Notes: generated by a model not told the origin, from the letters alone. Positions 34,915 through 44,896 are shown, counted from the stretch's first letter. The stretch is DNA of 45,482 nt from Pseudomonas fluorescens (GCF_018614775.1 NZ_JAGGOF010000028.1:41646-87127); one strand, 5' to 3'. Numbers and translations are program-made.

Positions 34915-34933
34915 TATCGTAATTGTGACGATA
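34915..34933. promoter_or_regulatory. Candidate operator for the S24-type repressor
   Basis: TATCGT-AATTGTG-ACGATA is a 6-bp inverted repeat with a 7-bp centre in the A/T-rich space between the divergent DUF6124 and repressor genes. A TACAAT -10-like element lies 11 bp downstream toward the repressor. CI/LexA-type repressors bind such palindromes; this is inference. Confidence 0.45.
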
Positions 34934-34991
34934 ATTTAAATACTACAATTTGTGTTTTGACGGTCGGAGCCAGCCACGTATCGTGCCGCAC

Positions 34992-35621
34992 ATGGATAAA
35001 TGGATAGAGTTGGTCAAGGCCAAGATGAAGGAGCTGCGCGTCACGCAAGTGGTGCTCGCAGAACGGTTGGGCATGTCCCAGGGCGGCGTCGGCCATTGGC
35101 TGACCAAGCGCCGGCAGCCCAGTGTCGATGACATGAATCGGGTCCTGAAGGAGCTGGGCCTGGAGTTTCTTGAAGTGGCGATGGTGATTCGAGAGCCGGA
35201 CACCTCGACGGAGGAGGGCATGACCCTGGCGCAGAAGTACAACCCGTACTTCCGGTACCCGGTCAGTGAATGGCACGAGGTCGGCAACGTACGCGACGGC
35301 GATCTGCGCTATGAGCTGACGGATTACCACGCCCAGGGGGATGCGTTCTGGCTGGTGGTGGTGGGCGATGCGATGACCGCACCGAGCGGTTTGAGCATAC
35401 CCGAGGGCATGTCGATCCTGGTGGATCCGGCCATCGAAGCCGTGCCCGGCAAGCTGGTGGTTGCCTACCTGCCCGGCAGCAGCGATGCGACCTTTCGTAA
35501 ACTGATCGAGGAAAGCGGGCAGCGTTACCTGGTCCCGCTCAATCCGACTTACCCGAAAAGCCTGTACACCGAGCAATGCCGCCTGATCGGTGTGGTCGTG
35601 CAAGCCACCATTCGTTTTTAA
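34992..35621 (+). CDS. XRE-type regulator with S24 (LexA/CI-like) domain, catalytic serine replaced
   Basis: A 209-residue protein: N-terminal helix-turn-helix (about 15-45, TQVVLAERLGMSQGGVGHWLTKRRQP) and a C-terminal S24 domain (about 110-205). In active LexA/CI/PrtR proteins the nucleophile lies in GDSM; here the motif reads VVVGDAMTAP, so Ala127 replaces Ser, although the candidate Lys170 (TFRKL) remains. No clear Ala-Gly or Cys-Gly cleavage site is seen in the linker. It should therefore be unable to cleave itself on RecA activation. The start at MDKWIELV (ATG) is where conserved sequence begins. No prophage or tailocin genes are nearby. Confidence 0.85.
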   Translation: MDKWIELVKAKMKELRVTQVVLAERLGMSQGGVGHWLTKRRQPSVDDMNRVLKELGLEFLEVAMVIREPDTSTEEGMTLAQKYNPYFRYPVSEWHEVGNVRDGDLRYELTDYHAQGDAFWLVVVGDAMTAPSGLSIPEGMSILVDPAIEAVPGKLVVAYLPGSSDATFRKLIEESGQRYLVPLNPTYPKSLYTEQCRLIGVVVQATIRF

Positions 35622-35625
35622 CCGG

Positions 35626-35648
35626 ATCGGCCCTGCAAACGGGCCGAT
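35626..35648. other. Hairpin between convergent S24 regulator and liuD
   Basis: ATCGGCCC pairs perfectly with GGGCCGAT across a 7-nt loop in the 29-bp gap between stop codons. No U-tract; a possible bidirectional attenuating stem. Confidence 0.45.
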
Positions 35649-35650
35649 GC

Positions 35651-37600
35651 CTATTCGTCGAACGCTACCAGTGTGCTGCCCTCACTGACCATTTCGCCTT
35701 CCTGGCAATACAGCGCCTTGATCACACCGGCCTGGGGTGCACGAATGCTGTGCTCCATTTTCATCGCTTCCAACACCACCAGTTGCGCCCCAGCCTCGAC
35801 CGCCTGGCCGGCACTCACCAGCACCCGTACGATGCTGCCGTTCATGGGCGCCGTCAGGCCGCCTTGATGGCTGTGGCTGGCCTCTGCGGCGGCCAGTGGG
35901 TCGTACAGGTCGACACGGTGCAAGTCACCGTCCCATTGCAGGTACAGGCTTTCGCCCTGGCGAATGGCGCGATGACTGCGGCGCAGGCCGTTGCGCTCGA
36001 TCACCAGTTGCTCGCCCTGGCGTGCCGCACGCTGATCGATGGCGTTCAGGGTGATCGTGCGATCCTGTCCTTCGCAGCTTAAGTGCAGGCTGGTTTCCCT
36101 TGGCAGCCCCAGGCGCAGGCCGGTAGCGCTGGACCAGGGTGAGTGGGCGTCGTCGGCACGCACCTGCGGCGTCAGGCTCAAGGCGAAACCCTGCGCTGCT
36201 GCGACCCAGAAGTCGTCATCCAACTCGCCAGGCTCTGGCAGCAATTGCGCCTGGTAGCGTGGGATAAATCCAGTGTCCAACTCTGCCGCCGCAAAGGCGG
36301 GGTGGGCGACGATGCGTCGCAGAAAATCGATGTTGGTTTTCAGCCCGCCGATGGCAAACTCGTCGAGCATGCTCAGCAGCCGCAGTCGCGCCTGTTCCCG
36401 GTCCTCACCCCAGGCAATCAGCTTGCCGAGCATCGGGTCGTAGAACGGTGAGATCTCATCGCCTTCCTCAACCCCACTGTCGACCCGGCGGCCCGGCCCC
36501 TCGGCTGATTCGCGATACAACGCCAGGCGCCCGGTGGCCGGGAGGAAATCGTTGGCCGGGTCTTCGGCGTACAGCCGCACTTCGATGGCATGGCCCCGTA
36601 ACGGCACCTGCTCCTGGGTGATCGGCAACGGTTCGCCCTGTGCAACGCGGATCTGCCAGGCCACCAGGTCCAATCCGGTAATCGCTTCGGTGACCGGGTG
36701 CTCGACCTGCAACCGGGTGTTCATTTCCATGAAGAAAAATTCGCCCCGCGAATCCAGCAGGAACTCCACCGTGCCAGCACCCTCATAGCCTATCGCCTGG
36801 GCCGCGCGCACCGCCGCCTCACCCATCGCCCGGCGCAGTTGCGGAGTCAGGCCGGGAGCAGGGGCTTCTTCCACCACTTTCTGATGGCGGCGTTGGATCG
36901 AACAATCACGTTCATTGAGGTACAGGCAGTGGCCGTGTCGGTCGGCAAAGACCTGGATTTCCACGTGGCGCGGCTTGAGCAGGTATTTTTCCACCAGCAT
37001 CCGCGAATCACCGAACGAGGACTGCGCTTCGCGCTGAGCCGAAGCCAGGGCCTCGGCCAGTTGGCTGACGTCCTCGACGACTTTCATGCCCTTGCCGCCA
37101 CCGCCGGCGGTGGCCTTGAGCAGCACCGGGTAGCCAATGCGTTCGGCGGCATCGCGGAACGTGTCCAGGTCCTGGGCTTCACCGTGGTAGCCCGGTACCA
37201 GGGGCACGCCCGCTGTTTCCATCAGGGCCTTGGCCGCGGATTTGCTGCCCATGGCATCAATGGCCGAGGCGGGTGGGCCGAGGAAGATCAGCCCGGCGTT
37301 TTCGATCGCCCGGGCGAATCCGGCGTTTTCGGACAGGAAGCCATAGCCGGGGTGAATGGCCTGGGCGCCACTGGCCTGGGCGGCGGCGATCAGCTTATCG
37401 ATCTGCAGGTAGCTGTCAGCCGCCTTGCTGCCGCCCAGGTCGACACGGATGTCGGCTTCACGGCTATGGCGGGCGTCGCGATCGGTGGCGCTGTGCACGG
37501 CAATGGTGGTCAGGCCCATGGCCTTGGCGGTGCGCATCACGCGGCAGGCGATTTCGCCACGGTTGGCCACCAGTAACGTGGTGAGGACGGGGGCGCTCAT
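35651..37600 (-). CDS. liuD: Methylcrotonyl-CoA carboxylase, biotin-containing alpha subunit
   Basis: The 649-residue protein carries biotin carboxylase (residues 1-450; ATP-grasp loop KATAGGGGKGMKVV, catalytic stretch MEMNTRLQVEHPVTE) and a C-terminal biotinyl domain with the biotin-accepting Lys614 in EAMKMEH. It carboxylates biotin for transfer to 3-methylcrotonyl-CoA by LiuB, the third step of leucine breakdown. Its start overlaps the liuC stop (ATGA). Last gene of the liuABCD operon. Assignment to the leucine pathway rather than propionyl or geranyl-CoA carboxylase rests on the liu neighbours. Confidence 0.94.
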   Translation of the reverse strand: MSAPVLTTLLVANRGEIACRVMRTAKAMGLTTIAVHSATDRDARHSREADIRVDLGGSKAADSYLQIDKLIAAAQASGAQAIHPGYGFLSENAGFARAIENAGLIFLGPPASAIDAMGSKSAAKALMETAGVPLVPGYHGEAQDLDTFRDAAERIGYPVLLKATAGGGGKGMKVVEDVSQLAEALASAQREAQSSFGDSRMLVEKYLLKPRHVEIQVFADRHGHCLYLNERDCSIQRRHQKVVEEAPAPGLTPQLRRAMGEAAVRAAQAIGYEGAGTVEFLLDSRGEFFFMEMNTRLQVEHPVTEAITGLDLVAWQIRVAQGEPLPITQEQVPLRGHAIEVRLYAEDPANDFLPATGRLALYRESAEGPGRRVDSGVEEGDEISPFYDPMLGKLIAWGEDREQARLRLLSMLDEFAIGGLKTNIDFLRRIVAHPAFAAAELDTGFIPRYQAQLLPEPGELDDDFWVAAAQGFALSLTPQVRADDAHSPWSSATGLRLGLPRETSLHLSCEGQDRTITLNAIDQRAARQGEQLVIERNGLRRSHRAIRQGESLYLQWDGDLHRVDLYDPLAAAEASHSHQGGLTAPMNGSIVRVLVSAGQAVEAGAQLVVLEAMKMEHSIRAPQAGVIKALYCQEGEMVSEGSTLVAFDE

Positions 37601-38418
37601 CGACGCGGCTCCTTGTTGACATTCGACTCGGCTTGCCAGCTTGGCGCGCGCTTTTGCAAGAAGGCCCGCAGGCCTTCCTGGCCCTCCGGGCTGACGCGGA
37701 TGCGGGCGATGGCGTTTTCGGTGTAGCGCCGCAACGCCGGGGTGAGGGCGCCGTTACCGACTTCGCGCAACAAGTCCTTGCTGGCGCGCATGGCCGCCGG
37801 GCTGTTGAGCAACAGGTTGTCGACCCACTGTTCAAGGTGATGCTCCAGCGCCTCGGCCGGGTAACTTTCCGACAGCAAACCGATCTCTCTCGCACGTTGC
37901 CCGCCGAAACGTTCTGCGGTCAGGGCGTAACGCCGGGCGGCGCGCTCGCCGATGGCCTGGACCACGAACGGGCTGATCACCGCCGGCGCCAAACCGATGC
38001 GCACTTCCGACAGGCAGAACTGCGCCTCATCGGCGCCGATCGCCATGTCGCAGGCACTGATCAAGCCCAGTGCGCCGCCGAACGCCGCCCCCTGGACGAC
38101 GGCCAGCGTGGGAATTTTCAACTTGGCGAGGTTGTACATCAGCTCCGCCAGTTCCCGGGCATCGTCCAGGTTGGTGTGGTAGTCGAGCTCGGCCGATTGC
38201 TGCATCCAGGCCAGGTCGGCGCCGGCGCTGAAATGTTTGCCACGGCCACGGACCAGCAGGAAGCGCAGGTTCGGATCGCTGCTGACCTGGTCCAGGGCCA
38301 GAATCAGTTCGCGGATCATTTCGGCGTTGAACGCGTTGTTCTTCGACTCGCGGCTCAGCCACAGGGTGGCGAAGCCGCGTGGGTCGCTGAGCAGTTCGAG
38401 GGTGTTGAAGTTATCCAT
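37597..38418 (-). CDS. liuC: Methylglutaconyl-CoA hydratase (enoyl-CoA hydratase family)
   Basis: A 273-residue crotonase-fold enzyme that hydrates 3-methylglutaconyl-CoA to HMG-CoA. Oxyanion-hole motifs are GKHFSAGADLAWM (about 60-72) and VQGAAFGGALGL (about 108-119), and the catalytic Glu is in SEVRIGLAP. Start at MDNFNTLE: GGGGA lies six bases upstream of this ATG; another ATG two codons earlier would touch that site. It follows liuB by 13 bp and overlaps liuD. Confidence 0.93.
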   Translation of the reverse strand: MDNFNTLELLSDPRGFATLWLSRESKNNAFNAEMIRELILALDQVSSDPNLRFLLVRGRGKHFSAGADLAWMQQSAELDYHTNLDDARELAELMYNLAKLKIPTLAVVQGAAFGGALGLISACDMAIGADEAQFCLSEVRIGLAPAVISPFVVQAIGERAARRYALTAERFGGQRAREIGLLSESYPAEALEHHLEQWVDNLLLNSPAAMRASKDLLREVGNGALTPALRRYTENAIARIRVSPEGQEGLRAFLQKRAPSWQAESNVNKEPRR

Positions 38419-38431
38419 GGGCATTCCCCGT

Positions 38432-40036
<1,605 letters not shown>

Positions 40037-40058
40037 GGCTACTCCGTAGCAGCTTTGA

Positions 40059-40110
40059 GCTTCAAGCTACAAGCGACAAGTAAAAGCGCGGTTCTCGTGC
40101 CGCTTGAAGC
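40059..40110. repeat. Inverted GCTTCAAGC/GCTTGAAGC repeat between liuA and liuB
   Basis: GCTTCAAGC (40059-40067) pairs with GCTTGAAGC (40102-40110). The sequence vocabulary (AGCTTCAAGCT, CTTGAAGCTTG) matches the repeat near 11.9 kb. Confidence 0.6.
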
Positions 40111-40133
40111 TTGCCGCTCGGCGCTGACGAAAT

Positions 40134-41297
40134 TCATTTCGTTTCGTTAAACAGTTCGCGACCGATCAGCATCCGACGAATCTCACTGGTGCCGGCACCG
40201 ATTTCGTACAGCTTGGCGTCGCGTAGCAGGCGACCGGCCGGGAATTCGTTGATGTAGCCATTGCCACCGAGGATCTGGATCGCGTCGAGGGCCATTTGCG
40301 TGGCGCGTTCGGCGCTGTAGAGGATCACCCCGGCGGCGTCCTTGCGAGTGGTCTCGCCGCGTTCGCAGGCCTGGGCCACCGCATACAGGTAAGCGCGGCT
40401 GGCATTGAGCTGGGTGTACATGTCGGCGACCTTGCCCTGGATCAGCTGGAATTCGCCGATGCTCTGGCCGAACTGCTTGCGGTCGTGGATGTACGGCACG
40501 ATCAGGTCCATGCAAGCCTGCATGATTCCGGTGGGGCCGCCGGAGAGCACCACGCGTTCATAGTCGAGCCCGCTCATCAGCACTTTCACACCACCGTTGA
40601 GCACGCCAAGAATGTTCTCCTCCGGGACTTCGACGTCATCGAAGAACAGCTCGCAGGTGTTGGAACCGCGCATGCCGAGCTTGTCGAATTTGTTGCTGCG
40701 GCTGAAGCCTTGCCAGTCGCGCTCGACAATAAACGCCGTGATGCCGTGGGCGCCTTTTTCCAGGTCGGTCTTGGCGTAGATCACATAGGTGTTGGCGTCG
40801 GGGCCGTTGGTGATCCAGGTCTTGCTGCCGTTGAGCACGTAACGGTCGCCACGCTTGTCGGCGCGCAGCTTCATCGACACCACGTCGGAACCGGCATTGG
40901 GCTCGCTCATGGCGAGTGCGCCGATGTGTTCGCCGCTGATCAACCTGGGCAGATACTTGGTTTTTTGCTCGTGATTGCCGTTGCGGTTGATCTGGTTCAC
41001 ACAGAGGTTGGAGTGCGCGCCGTAGGACAGGGCCACCGAGGCCGACCCACGGCTGATTTCTTCCATCGCCACCACGTGGGCCAGGTAGCCCAGGCCGGCG
41101 CCGCCATATTCTTCCGGTACGGTAATGCCGAGCAGGCCCATGTCACCGAACTTGCGCCACAGGTCAGCGGGAAACAGGTTGTCGATATCAATCTGAGCCG
41201 CCCGAGGGGCGATTTCCTTGGCAACGAAGGCTTGCACCTGGTCGCGCAGCATGTCGATGGTTTCGCCGAGGGCAAAGTTCAGGGATGGGTAGCTCAT
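40134..41297 (-). CDS. liuA: Isovaleryl-CoA dehydrogenase
   Basis: A 387-residue acyl-CoA dehydrogenase oxidising isovaleryl-CoA to 3-methylcrotonyl-CoA and passing electrons to ETF. The catalytic base is Glu247 in [10 protein letters not shown], the position typical of isovaleryl-CoA dehydrogenases rather than the C-terminal Glu of short-chain enzymes. FAD signatures [14 protein letters not shown] and [33 protein letters not shown] (ends quoted in part: [18 protein letters not shown]) are intact. First gene of liuABCD; two LiuR-like palindromes lie 55-112 bp upstream of its start. Confidence 0.96.
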   Translation of the reverse strand: MSYPSLNFALGETIDMLRDQVQAFVAKEIAPRAAQIDIDNLFPADLWRKFGDMGLLGITVPEEYGGAGLGYLAHVVAMEEISRGSASVALSYGAHSNLCVNQINRNGNHEQKTKYLPRLISGEHIGALAMSEPNAGSDVVSMKLRADKRGDRYVLNGSKTWITNGPDANTYVIYAKTDLEKGAHGITAFIVERDWQGFSRSNKFDKLGMRGSNTCELFFDDVEVPEENILGVLNGGVKVLMSGLDYERVVLSGGPTGIMQACMDLIVPYIHDRKQFGQSIGEFQLIQGKVADMYTQLNASRAYLYAVAQACERGETTRKDAAGVILYSAERATQMALDAIQILGGNGYINEFPAGRLLRDAKLYEIGAGTSEIRRMLIGRELFNETK

Positions 41298-41351
41298 GGG
41301 ACACCTTTGGCTTTTTTATCGGGTGCGGAGCGCTGGGAAATGGCTCTCAAC

Positions 41352-41367
41352 TTGACGTTAACGTAAA
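41352..41367. promoter_or_regulatory. LiuR-like operator 1
   Basis: TTGACGTTAACGTAAA, a near-perfect palindrome upstream of liuA and the divergent acyl-CoA synthetase gene. It resembles the motif reported for LiuR-type MerR regulators as I recall it, and a third copy precedes liuR itself. Confidence 0.75.
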
Positions 41368-41393
41368 CCTGGGGCAAATGGCTGTCAATCACC

Positions 41394-41409
41394 TTTACGT
41401 TAACGTCAA
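41394..41409. promoter_or_regulatory. LiuR-like operator 2
   Basis: TTTACGTTAACGTCAA, the exact reverse complement of operator 1. The centres are 42 bp apart (four helical turns), so two regulator dimers could bind on the same face in mirror orientation, one for each divergent gene. Confidence 0.75.
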
Positions 41410-41443
41410 CTTGGTCCAGAGTAGAGGCGGCTGGCAGCGTGCT

Positions 41444-41538
41444 CCTGTGGGAGCCGAGCTTGCTCGCGATGAACGATAACGCGGTCTCCCGGCACGGAAC
41501 CGAGGCGCCTTCATCGCGAGCAGCTCGGCTCCCACAGG
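41444..41538. repeat. REP inverted pair upstream of the acyl-CoA synthetase gene
   Basis: Arms CCTGTGGGAGCCGAGC... and its complement GCTCGGCTCCCACAGG enclose about 40 bp. This copy is imperfect (GCTTGCTC versus GAGCAGCTC) and lies in the probable 5' leader of the synthetase gene. Confidence 0.85.
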
Positions 41539-41594
41539 TTGCGTTGCACAGGTTCAAGCGTAGCAACCCACTAATAAAGACAAGAGGGGGCGTC

Positions 41595-43292
41595 ATGGAT
41601 CAACCCGGGGCGCATTCGCAGCTCAGCTACACCCACGGCTCTCAGACCAAGGCCTTACTGGCGCAGACCATTGGCCAGGCTTTCGACCAGACCGTGGATC
41701 GTTATCCTGACGGCGAGGCGCTTGTGGTTCGCCATCAGTCGCTGCGCTACACCTGGCAACAGCTGGCCGACGCTGTCGATCTGCATGCCCGAGCGTTGTT
41801 GGCGCTGGGACTGAAAACCGGTGACCGCCTCGGCGTGTGGGCGCCCAACTGTGCCCAGTGGTGCATCAGCCAGTTTGCCAGTGCGAAGATCGGCGTGATT
41901 CTGGTCAACATCAACCCGGCCTATCGGGTTTCCGAATTGGAATACGTGCTCAAGCAATCCGGCTGCCAGTGGCTGGTGTGTGCCGGGGCGTTCAAGACCT
42001 CGGATTACCACGCCATGCTGCAAGCGCTCGCGCCGGAGCTGGCAGAGCAGTCGATCGGCCAGATGCACAGCGAGCGGTTGCCGGACTTGCGTGGTGTAAT
42101 CAGCCTCGACCGCCAGCCGCCATCGGGTTTCCTGCCCTGGTCGCAACTGGCATCCCTTGGCGCGTCGATCACCACCGGGCAGTTGGCTGAGCGCCAGGCC
42201 AGCCTGCATTACGATCAGCCGGTGAACATCCAGTACACCTCGGGCACCACCGGTTTTCCCAAGGGCGCGACCCTCAGTCATCACAACATCCTCAACAACG
42301 GCTACATGGTCGCAGAGAGTCTGGGGCTGACCGCCGCCGACCGACTGGTGATTCCGGTGCCGCTCTACCATTGCTTTGGCATGGTCATGGGCAACCTGGG
42401 CTGCATGACCCACGGCAGCACCATGATCTACCCCAACGATGCATTTGATCCGTTACTGACCCTGAGCGCCGTGGCTGAAGAAAAGGCCACGGCGCTCTAT
42501 GGCGTGCCCACCATGTTCATCGCCCTGCTGGATCAGCCACAGCGCGGCGAGTTCGACGTGTCCAGCCTGCGCACCGGCATCATGGCTGGGGCCACGTGCC
42601 CGATCGAAGTGATGCGCCGGGTCATCAACGAGATGCACATGAGCGAGGTACAGATTGCCTACGGCATGACGGAAACCAGTCCGGTGTCATTGCAGACCGG
42701 TCCTTCAGACGACCTGGAGTTACGGGTGACTACCGTCGGTCGCACCCAGCCGCAACTGGAAAGCAAAATCGTCGATGAAACCGGTGAGATCGTGCCCCGC
42801 GATGAGATTGGCGAGCTGTGTACCCGTGGTTACAGCGTGATGCTCGGCTATTGGAACAACCCCAAGGGCACTGCCGAAGCCATCGACCGGGACCGCTGGA
42901 TGCACACGGGCGACCTGGCGACCATGGACGAGCAGGGCTATGTCCGTATCGTCGGGCGTAACAAGGACATGATCATCCGTGGCGGTGAGAATATTTACCC
43001 GCGCGAGCTGGAAGAGTTCTTCTTTACCCACCCGGCGGTGGCGGACGTGCAGGTGATCGGCATCCCCTGCCAGCGCTATGGGGAGGAGATCGTCGCCTGG
43101 ATCAAATTCCATCCCGGCCACAGTGCCACCGAACAGGAGCTGCAAACCTGGTGCAAGGAGCGCATTGCGCACTTCAAGACGCCACGGCACTTCAGGTTCG
43201 TCGAGGCGTTTCCGATGACGGTAACGGGCAAGGTCCAGAAATTCCGCATGCGGGAAATCAGTATCGAAGAGCTGTGCGATAAAAAAGACTAG
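41595..43292 (+). CDS. AMP-forming acyl-CoA synthetase
   Basis: A 565-residue adenylate-forming enzyme. The nucleotide loop is YTSGTTGFPKGATLSH (about 216-231), followed by YGMTETSP, the hinge/acid motif HTGDLATMDEQGYVRIVGRNKD and the C-terminal catalytic Lys in TVTGKVQK. It activates a carboxylic acid to its CoA thioester. Its place within the liu cluster and divergent LiuR boxes suggest a branched or short-chain acid such as isovalerate, but medium-chain specificity is possible. GAGGGGG precedes the ATG. It is inverted relative to the liu genes and closed by its own terminator. Confidence 0.92.
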   Translation: MDQPGAHSQLSYTHGSQTKALLAQTIGQAFDQTVDRYPDGEALVVRHQSLRYTWQQLADAVDLHARALLALGLKTGDRLGVWAPNCAQWCISQFASAKIGVILVNINPAYRVSELEYVLKQSGCQWLVCAGAFKTSDYHAMLQALAPELAEQSIGQMHSERLPDLRGVISLDRQPPSGFLPWSQLASLGASITTGQLAERQASLHYDQPVNIQYTSGTTGFPKGATLSHHNILNNGYMVAESLGLTAADRLVIPVPLYHCFGMVMGNLGCMTHGSTMIYPNDAFDPLLTLSAVAEEKATALYGVPTMFIALLDQPQRGEFDVSSLRTGIMAGATCPIEVMRRVINEMHMSEVQIAYGMTETSPVSLQTGPSDDLELRVTTVGRTQPQLESKIVDETGEIVPRDEIGELCTRGYSVMLGYWNNPKGTAEAIDRDRWMHTGDLATMDEQGYVRIVGRNKDMIIRGGENIYPRELEEFFFTHPAVADVQVIGIPCQRYGEEIVAWIKFHPGHSATEQELQTWCKERIAHFKTPRHFRFVEAFPMTVTGKVQKFRMREISIEELCDKKD

Positions 43293-43331
43293 CCTCAACC
43301 CCACAAAGGAAACCCAAACACCAGACAGCAC

Positions 43332-43361
43332 AAAGGGGAGCCGAAGCTCCCCTTTAATTTT
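43332..43361 (+). terminator. Bidirectional terminator shared by the synthetase gene and the CrcY-type RNA
   Basis: AAAGGGGAGC-CGAA-GCTCCCCTTT followed by AATTTT on the plus strand; on the minus strand the A/T ends give a shorter U-tract and the stable UUCG loop. It ends two convergent transcripts. Confidence 0.85.
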
Positions 43362-43706
43362 GTCGTCGCGTGCTCTTTTTTATTATTGAGGGGCGGCCTG
43401 TTGTTGTTTTTGGCAGCCGTGACCCTTTACCGCTGTTTTTGGCGATCCCCATCCGGGATCAAGAGCAAACGTATTTTTTTGAGCGCTGATCTGCTTTTTC
43501 GCCTTGCGATCCAACCGATTCGGGAGCTACCTGAAGGTAGTTTTATTGTTCTCTGCCCGGTTGCGGGTTGCTCCTGGAAGCACCCTGAAAAGCCCATCTT
43601 CTCCAAAAAAATCTGTTAGCTGCGTCTCTGCCGTGTTGTTTTTGTTATGTCAGAGTCGTTTCGTCTTGTTTTTATTGGGTTTGCTGCGTTTTTTTATTCT
43701 TGTTAT
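43332..43706 (-). ncRNA. crcY: CrcY-type sRNA that sequesters Hfq/Crc
   Basis: An approximately 375-nt RNA on the minus strand between a sigma-54 promoter and a terminator, with no coding frame. It carries at least six A-rich motifs of the Hfq/Crc-binding type (AAnAAnAA): near 43709-43690 (ATAACAAGAATAAAAAAA), 43680-43665 (CCAATAAAAACAAG), 43650-43633 (ATAACAAAAACAACAC), 43552-43541 (GAACAATAAAA), 43480-43472 (CAAAAAAATAC) and 43412-43400 (CAAAAACAACAACAG). In P. putida, crcY lies beside the HMG-CoA lyase gene, as here. When carbon is poor, CbrAB induces such RNAs, which titrate Hfq/Crc and relieve catabolite repression. The name rests on synteny and motif content. Confidence 0.85.
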
Positions 43707-43717
43707 GCCAGAGATAT

Positions 43718-43733
43718 AGCAGGTGCCGTGCCA
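43718..43733 (-). promoter_or_regulatory. Sigma-54 promoter of the CrcY-type RNA
   Basis: On the minus strand TGGCAC-GGCAC-CTGCT matches TGGCAC-N5-TTGCW with the invariant GG and GC ten bases apart. Transcription should start at about 43706. Confidence 0.88.
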
Positions 43734-43752
43734 ACTTTAAAAATTCTATTAA

Positions 43753-43765
43753 AATCAACAAGTTG
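43753..43765. promoter_or_regulatory. IHF-binding site
   Basis: AATCAACAAGTTG matches WATCAANNNNTTR at every position, in an A/T-rich stretch between the sigma-54 promoter and the upstream activator sites, where IHF would bend DNA. Confidence 0.7.
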
Positions 43766-43815
43766 AAAATTCTGCTAAAAAAATCTGTCAGAGCAAACCT
43801 GACAAATTGTTTCCG

Positions 43816-43856
43816 TGTTACTCGTTTCGTCGCCGTTACTAAACCCTGCGGTAACA
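43816..43856. promoter_or_regulatory. CbrB-like upstream activator sites
   Basis: TGTTAC (43816-43821), GTTAC (43835-43839) and GTAACA (43851-43856) form two half-sites and one complementary half-site about 110-150 bp upstream of the RNA start. CbrB sites at crcZ are built of TGTTAC/GTAACA half-sites. The last half-site touches the liuE stop codon. Confidence 0.65.
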
Positions 43857-43858
43857 CC

Positions 43859-44758
43859 TCACTGTGCGCTGCGGGCCTTGGCGACGCGCGAGCCGGTGGG
43901 GCGGCCGAGCACGTCACAGATCTGTCGGCCCGCGCCGATCAAGGCCTCCAGGTCGACGCCGGTTTCGATGCCCAAGCCATTGAGCAGGTAGAGCACGTCT
44001 TCGGTGGCGACGTTACCGCTGGCGCCCTTGGCATAAGGGCAGCCACCCAAGCCGGCGATGGAACTGTCGAACACCGCGATGCCCTCCAACAGGCTGGCGT
44101 ACACGTTGGCCATGGCCTGGCCGTAGGTGTCGTGGAAATGCCCGGCGAGCTTGTCCCGCGGCACGTGCGCGCCAACTGCCTCGAACAGCCTGCGTGTCGC
44201 GCCGGCAGTGCCCGTGCCGATGGTGTCGCCCAGGGATACTTCATAGCAGCCCATCGCATACAGCTCACGCGCGACCCAGGCGACCTGTTCGGGCTTGACC
44301 GCACCTTCATAGGGGCAACCCAGCACGCAGGAGACGTAACCGCGCACGTTGACGCCGTGTTGCTTGGCGGCCGCCATGATCGGCGCGAAGCGTTCCAGGC
44401 TCTCCTGGATGGAGCAGTTGATGTTGCGCTGGGAGAACGCTTCGGACGCGGCGGCAAACACCGCCACTTCTTTCACCCCAGCCGCCAACGCGTCTTCAAA
44501 ACCCCGCAGGTTCGGCGCCAGGGCGCCATAGGTCACGCCGGGTTTGCGCTGGATCTGCGCGAAGACCTCGGCAGAACCGGCCATTTGCGGCACCCACTTG
44601 GGCGAGACAAAACTGCCGACCTCGATGTAACCCAGGCCGGCGGCGCTCAAGGCATCCACCAGTGTCACCTTGTCGGCGACGCTGATGGGCTGCGCCTCAT
44701 TTTGCAGGCCGTCGCGGGGGCCGACTTCGATCAAGCGTACAAAGGAAGGGAGGGACAT
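43859..44758 (-). CDS. liuE: Hydroxymethylglutaryl-CoA lyase
   Basis: A 299-residue TIM-barrel lyase splitting HMG-CoA to acetyl-CoA and acetoacetate, the last step of leucine breakdown. VGPRDGLQNE (about 12-21) holds the catalytic Arg and metal-binding Asp, HFHDTYGQ the metal-binding His pair, and GLGGCPYAKGASGNVATED the catalytic cysteine. Start at MSLPSFVRL (ATG; weak AGGT upstream). It is separated from liuABCD by the inverted synthetase gene and the CrcY-type RNA, and follows liuR on the same strand with a REP pair between them; no LiuR box lies directly before it. Confidence 0.96.
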   Translation of the reverse strand: MSLPSFVRLIEVGPRDGLQNEAQPISVADKVTLVDALSAAGLGYIEVGSFVSPKWVPQMAGSAEVFAQIQRKPGVTYGALAPNLRGFEDALAAGVKEVAVFAAASEAFSQRNINCSIQESLERFAPIMAAAKQHGVNVRGYVSCVLGCPYEGAVKPEQVAWVARELYAMGCYEVSLGDTIGTGTAGATRRLFEAVGAHVPRDKLAGHFHDTYGQAMANVYASLLEGIAVFDSSIAGLGGCPYAKGASGNVATEDVLYLLNGLGIETGVDLEALIGAGRQICDVLGRPTGSRVAKARSAQ

Positions 44759-44793
44759 GGGGTTGACCTGTAGTAGTGGAGGCGTTGAGCAAT

Positions 44794-44881
44794 GTGGGAG
44801 CGGGCTTGCTCGCGAATGCGGACTTATAGCTGGCGAATGTGTTGGCTGACACACCGCTTTCGCGAGCAAGCCCGCTCCCAC
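44794..44881. repeat. REP inverted pair, GCGGGC variant
   Basis: Arms GTGGGAGCGGGCTTGCTCGC... and complement ...GCGAGCAAGCCCGCTCCCAC, 23 bases each, between liuR and liuE. The variant differs from other copies (GAGCGGGCTTG instead of GAGCGAGCCTG) symmetrically in both arms. Confidence 0.95.
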
Positions 44882-44896
44882 GAGGGATCTACATCG

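Noticed and set aside
34915..35621. Prophage or tailocin locus started by the S24-type repressor
   Set aside because: Flanking genes are metabolic; no tail, lysis, integrase or attachment-site repeats were found.
43386..43719. Small plus-strand frames of 71-77 codons
   Set aside because: They lie antisense to the CrcY-type RNA, are rich in Phe/Leu from the T-rich complement of its A-rich motifs, and have no ribosome-binding sites.
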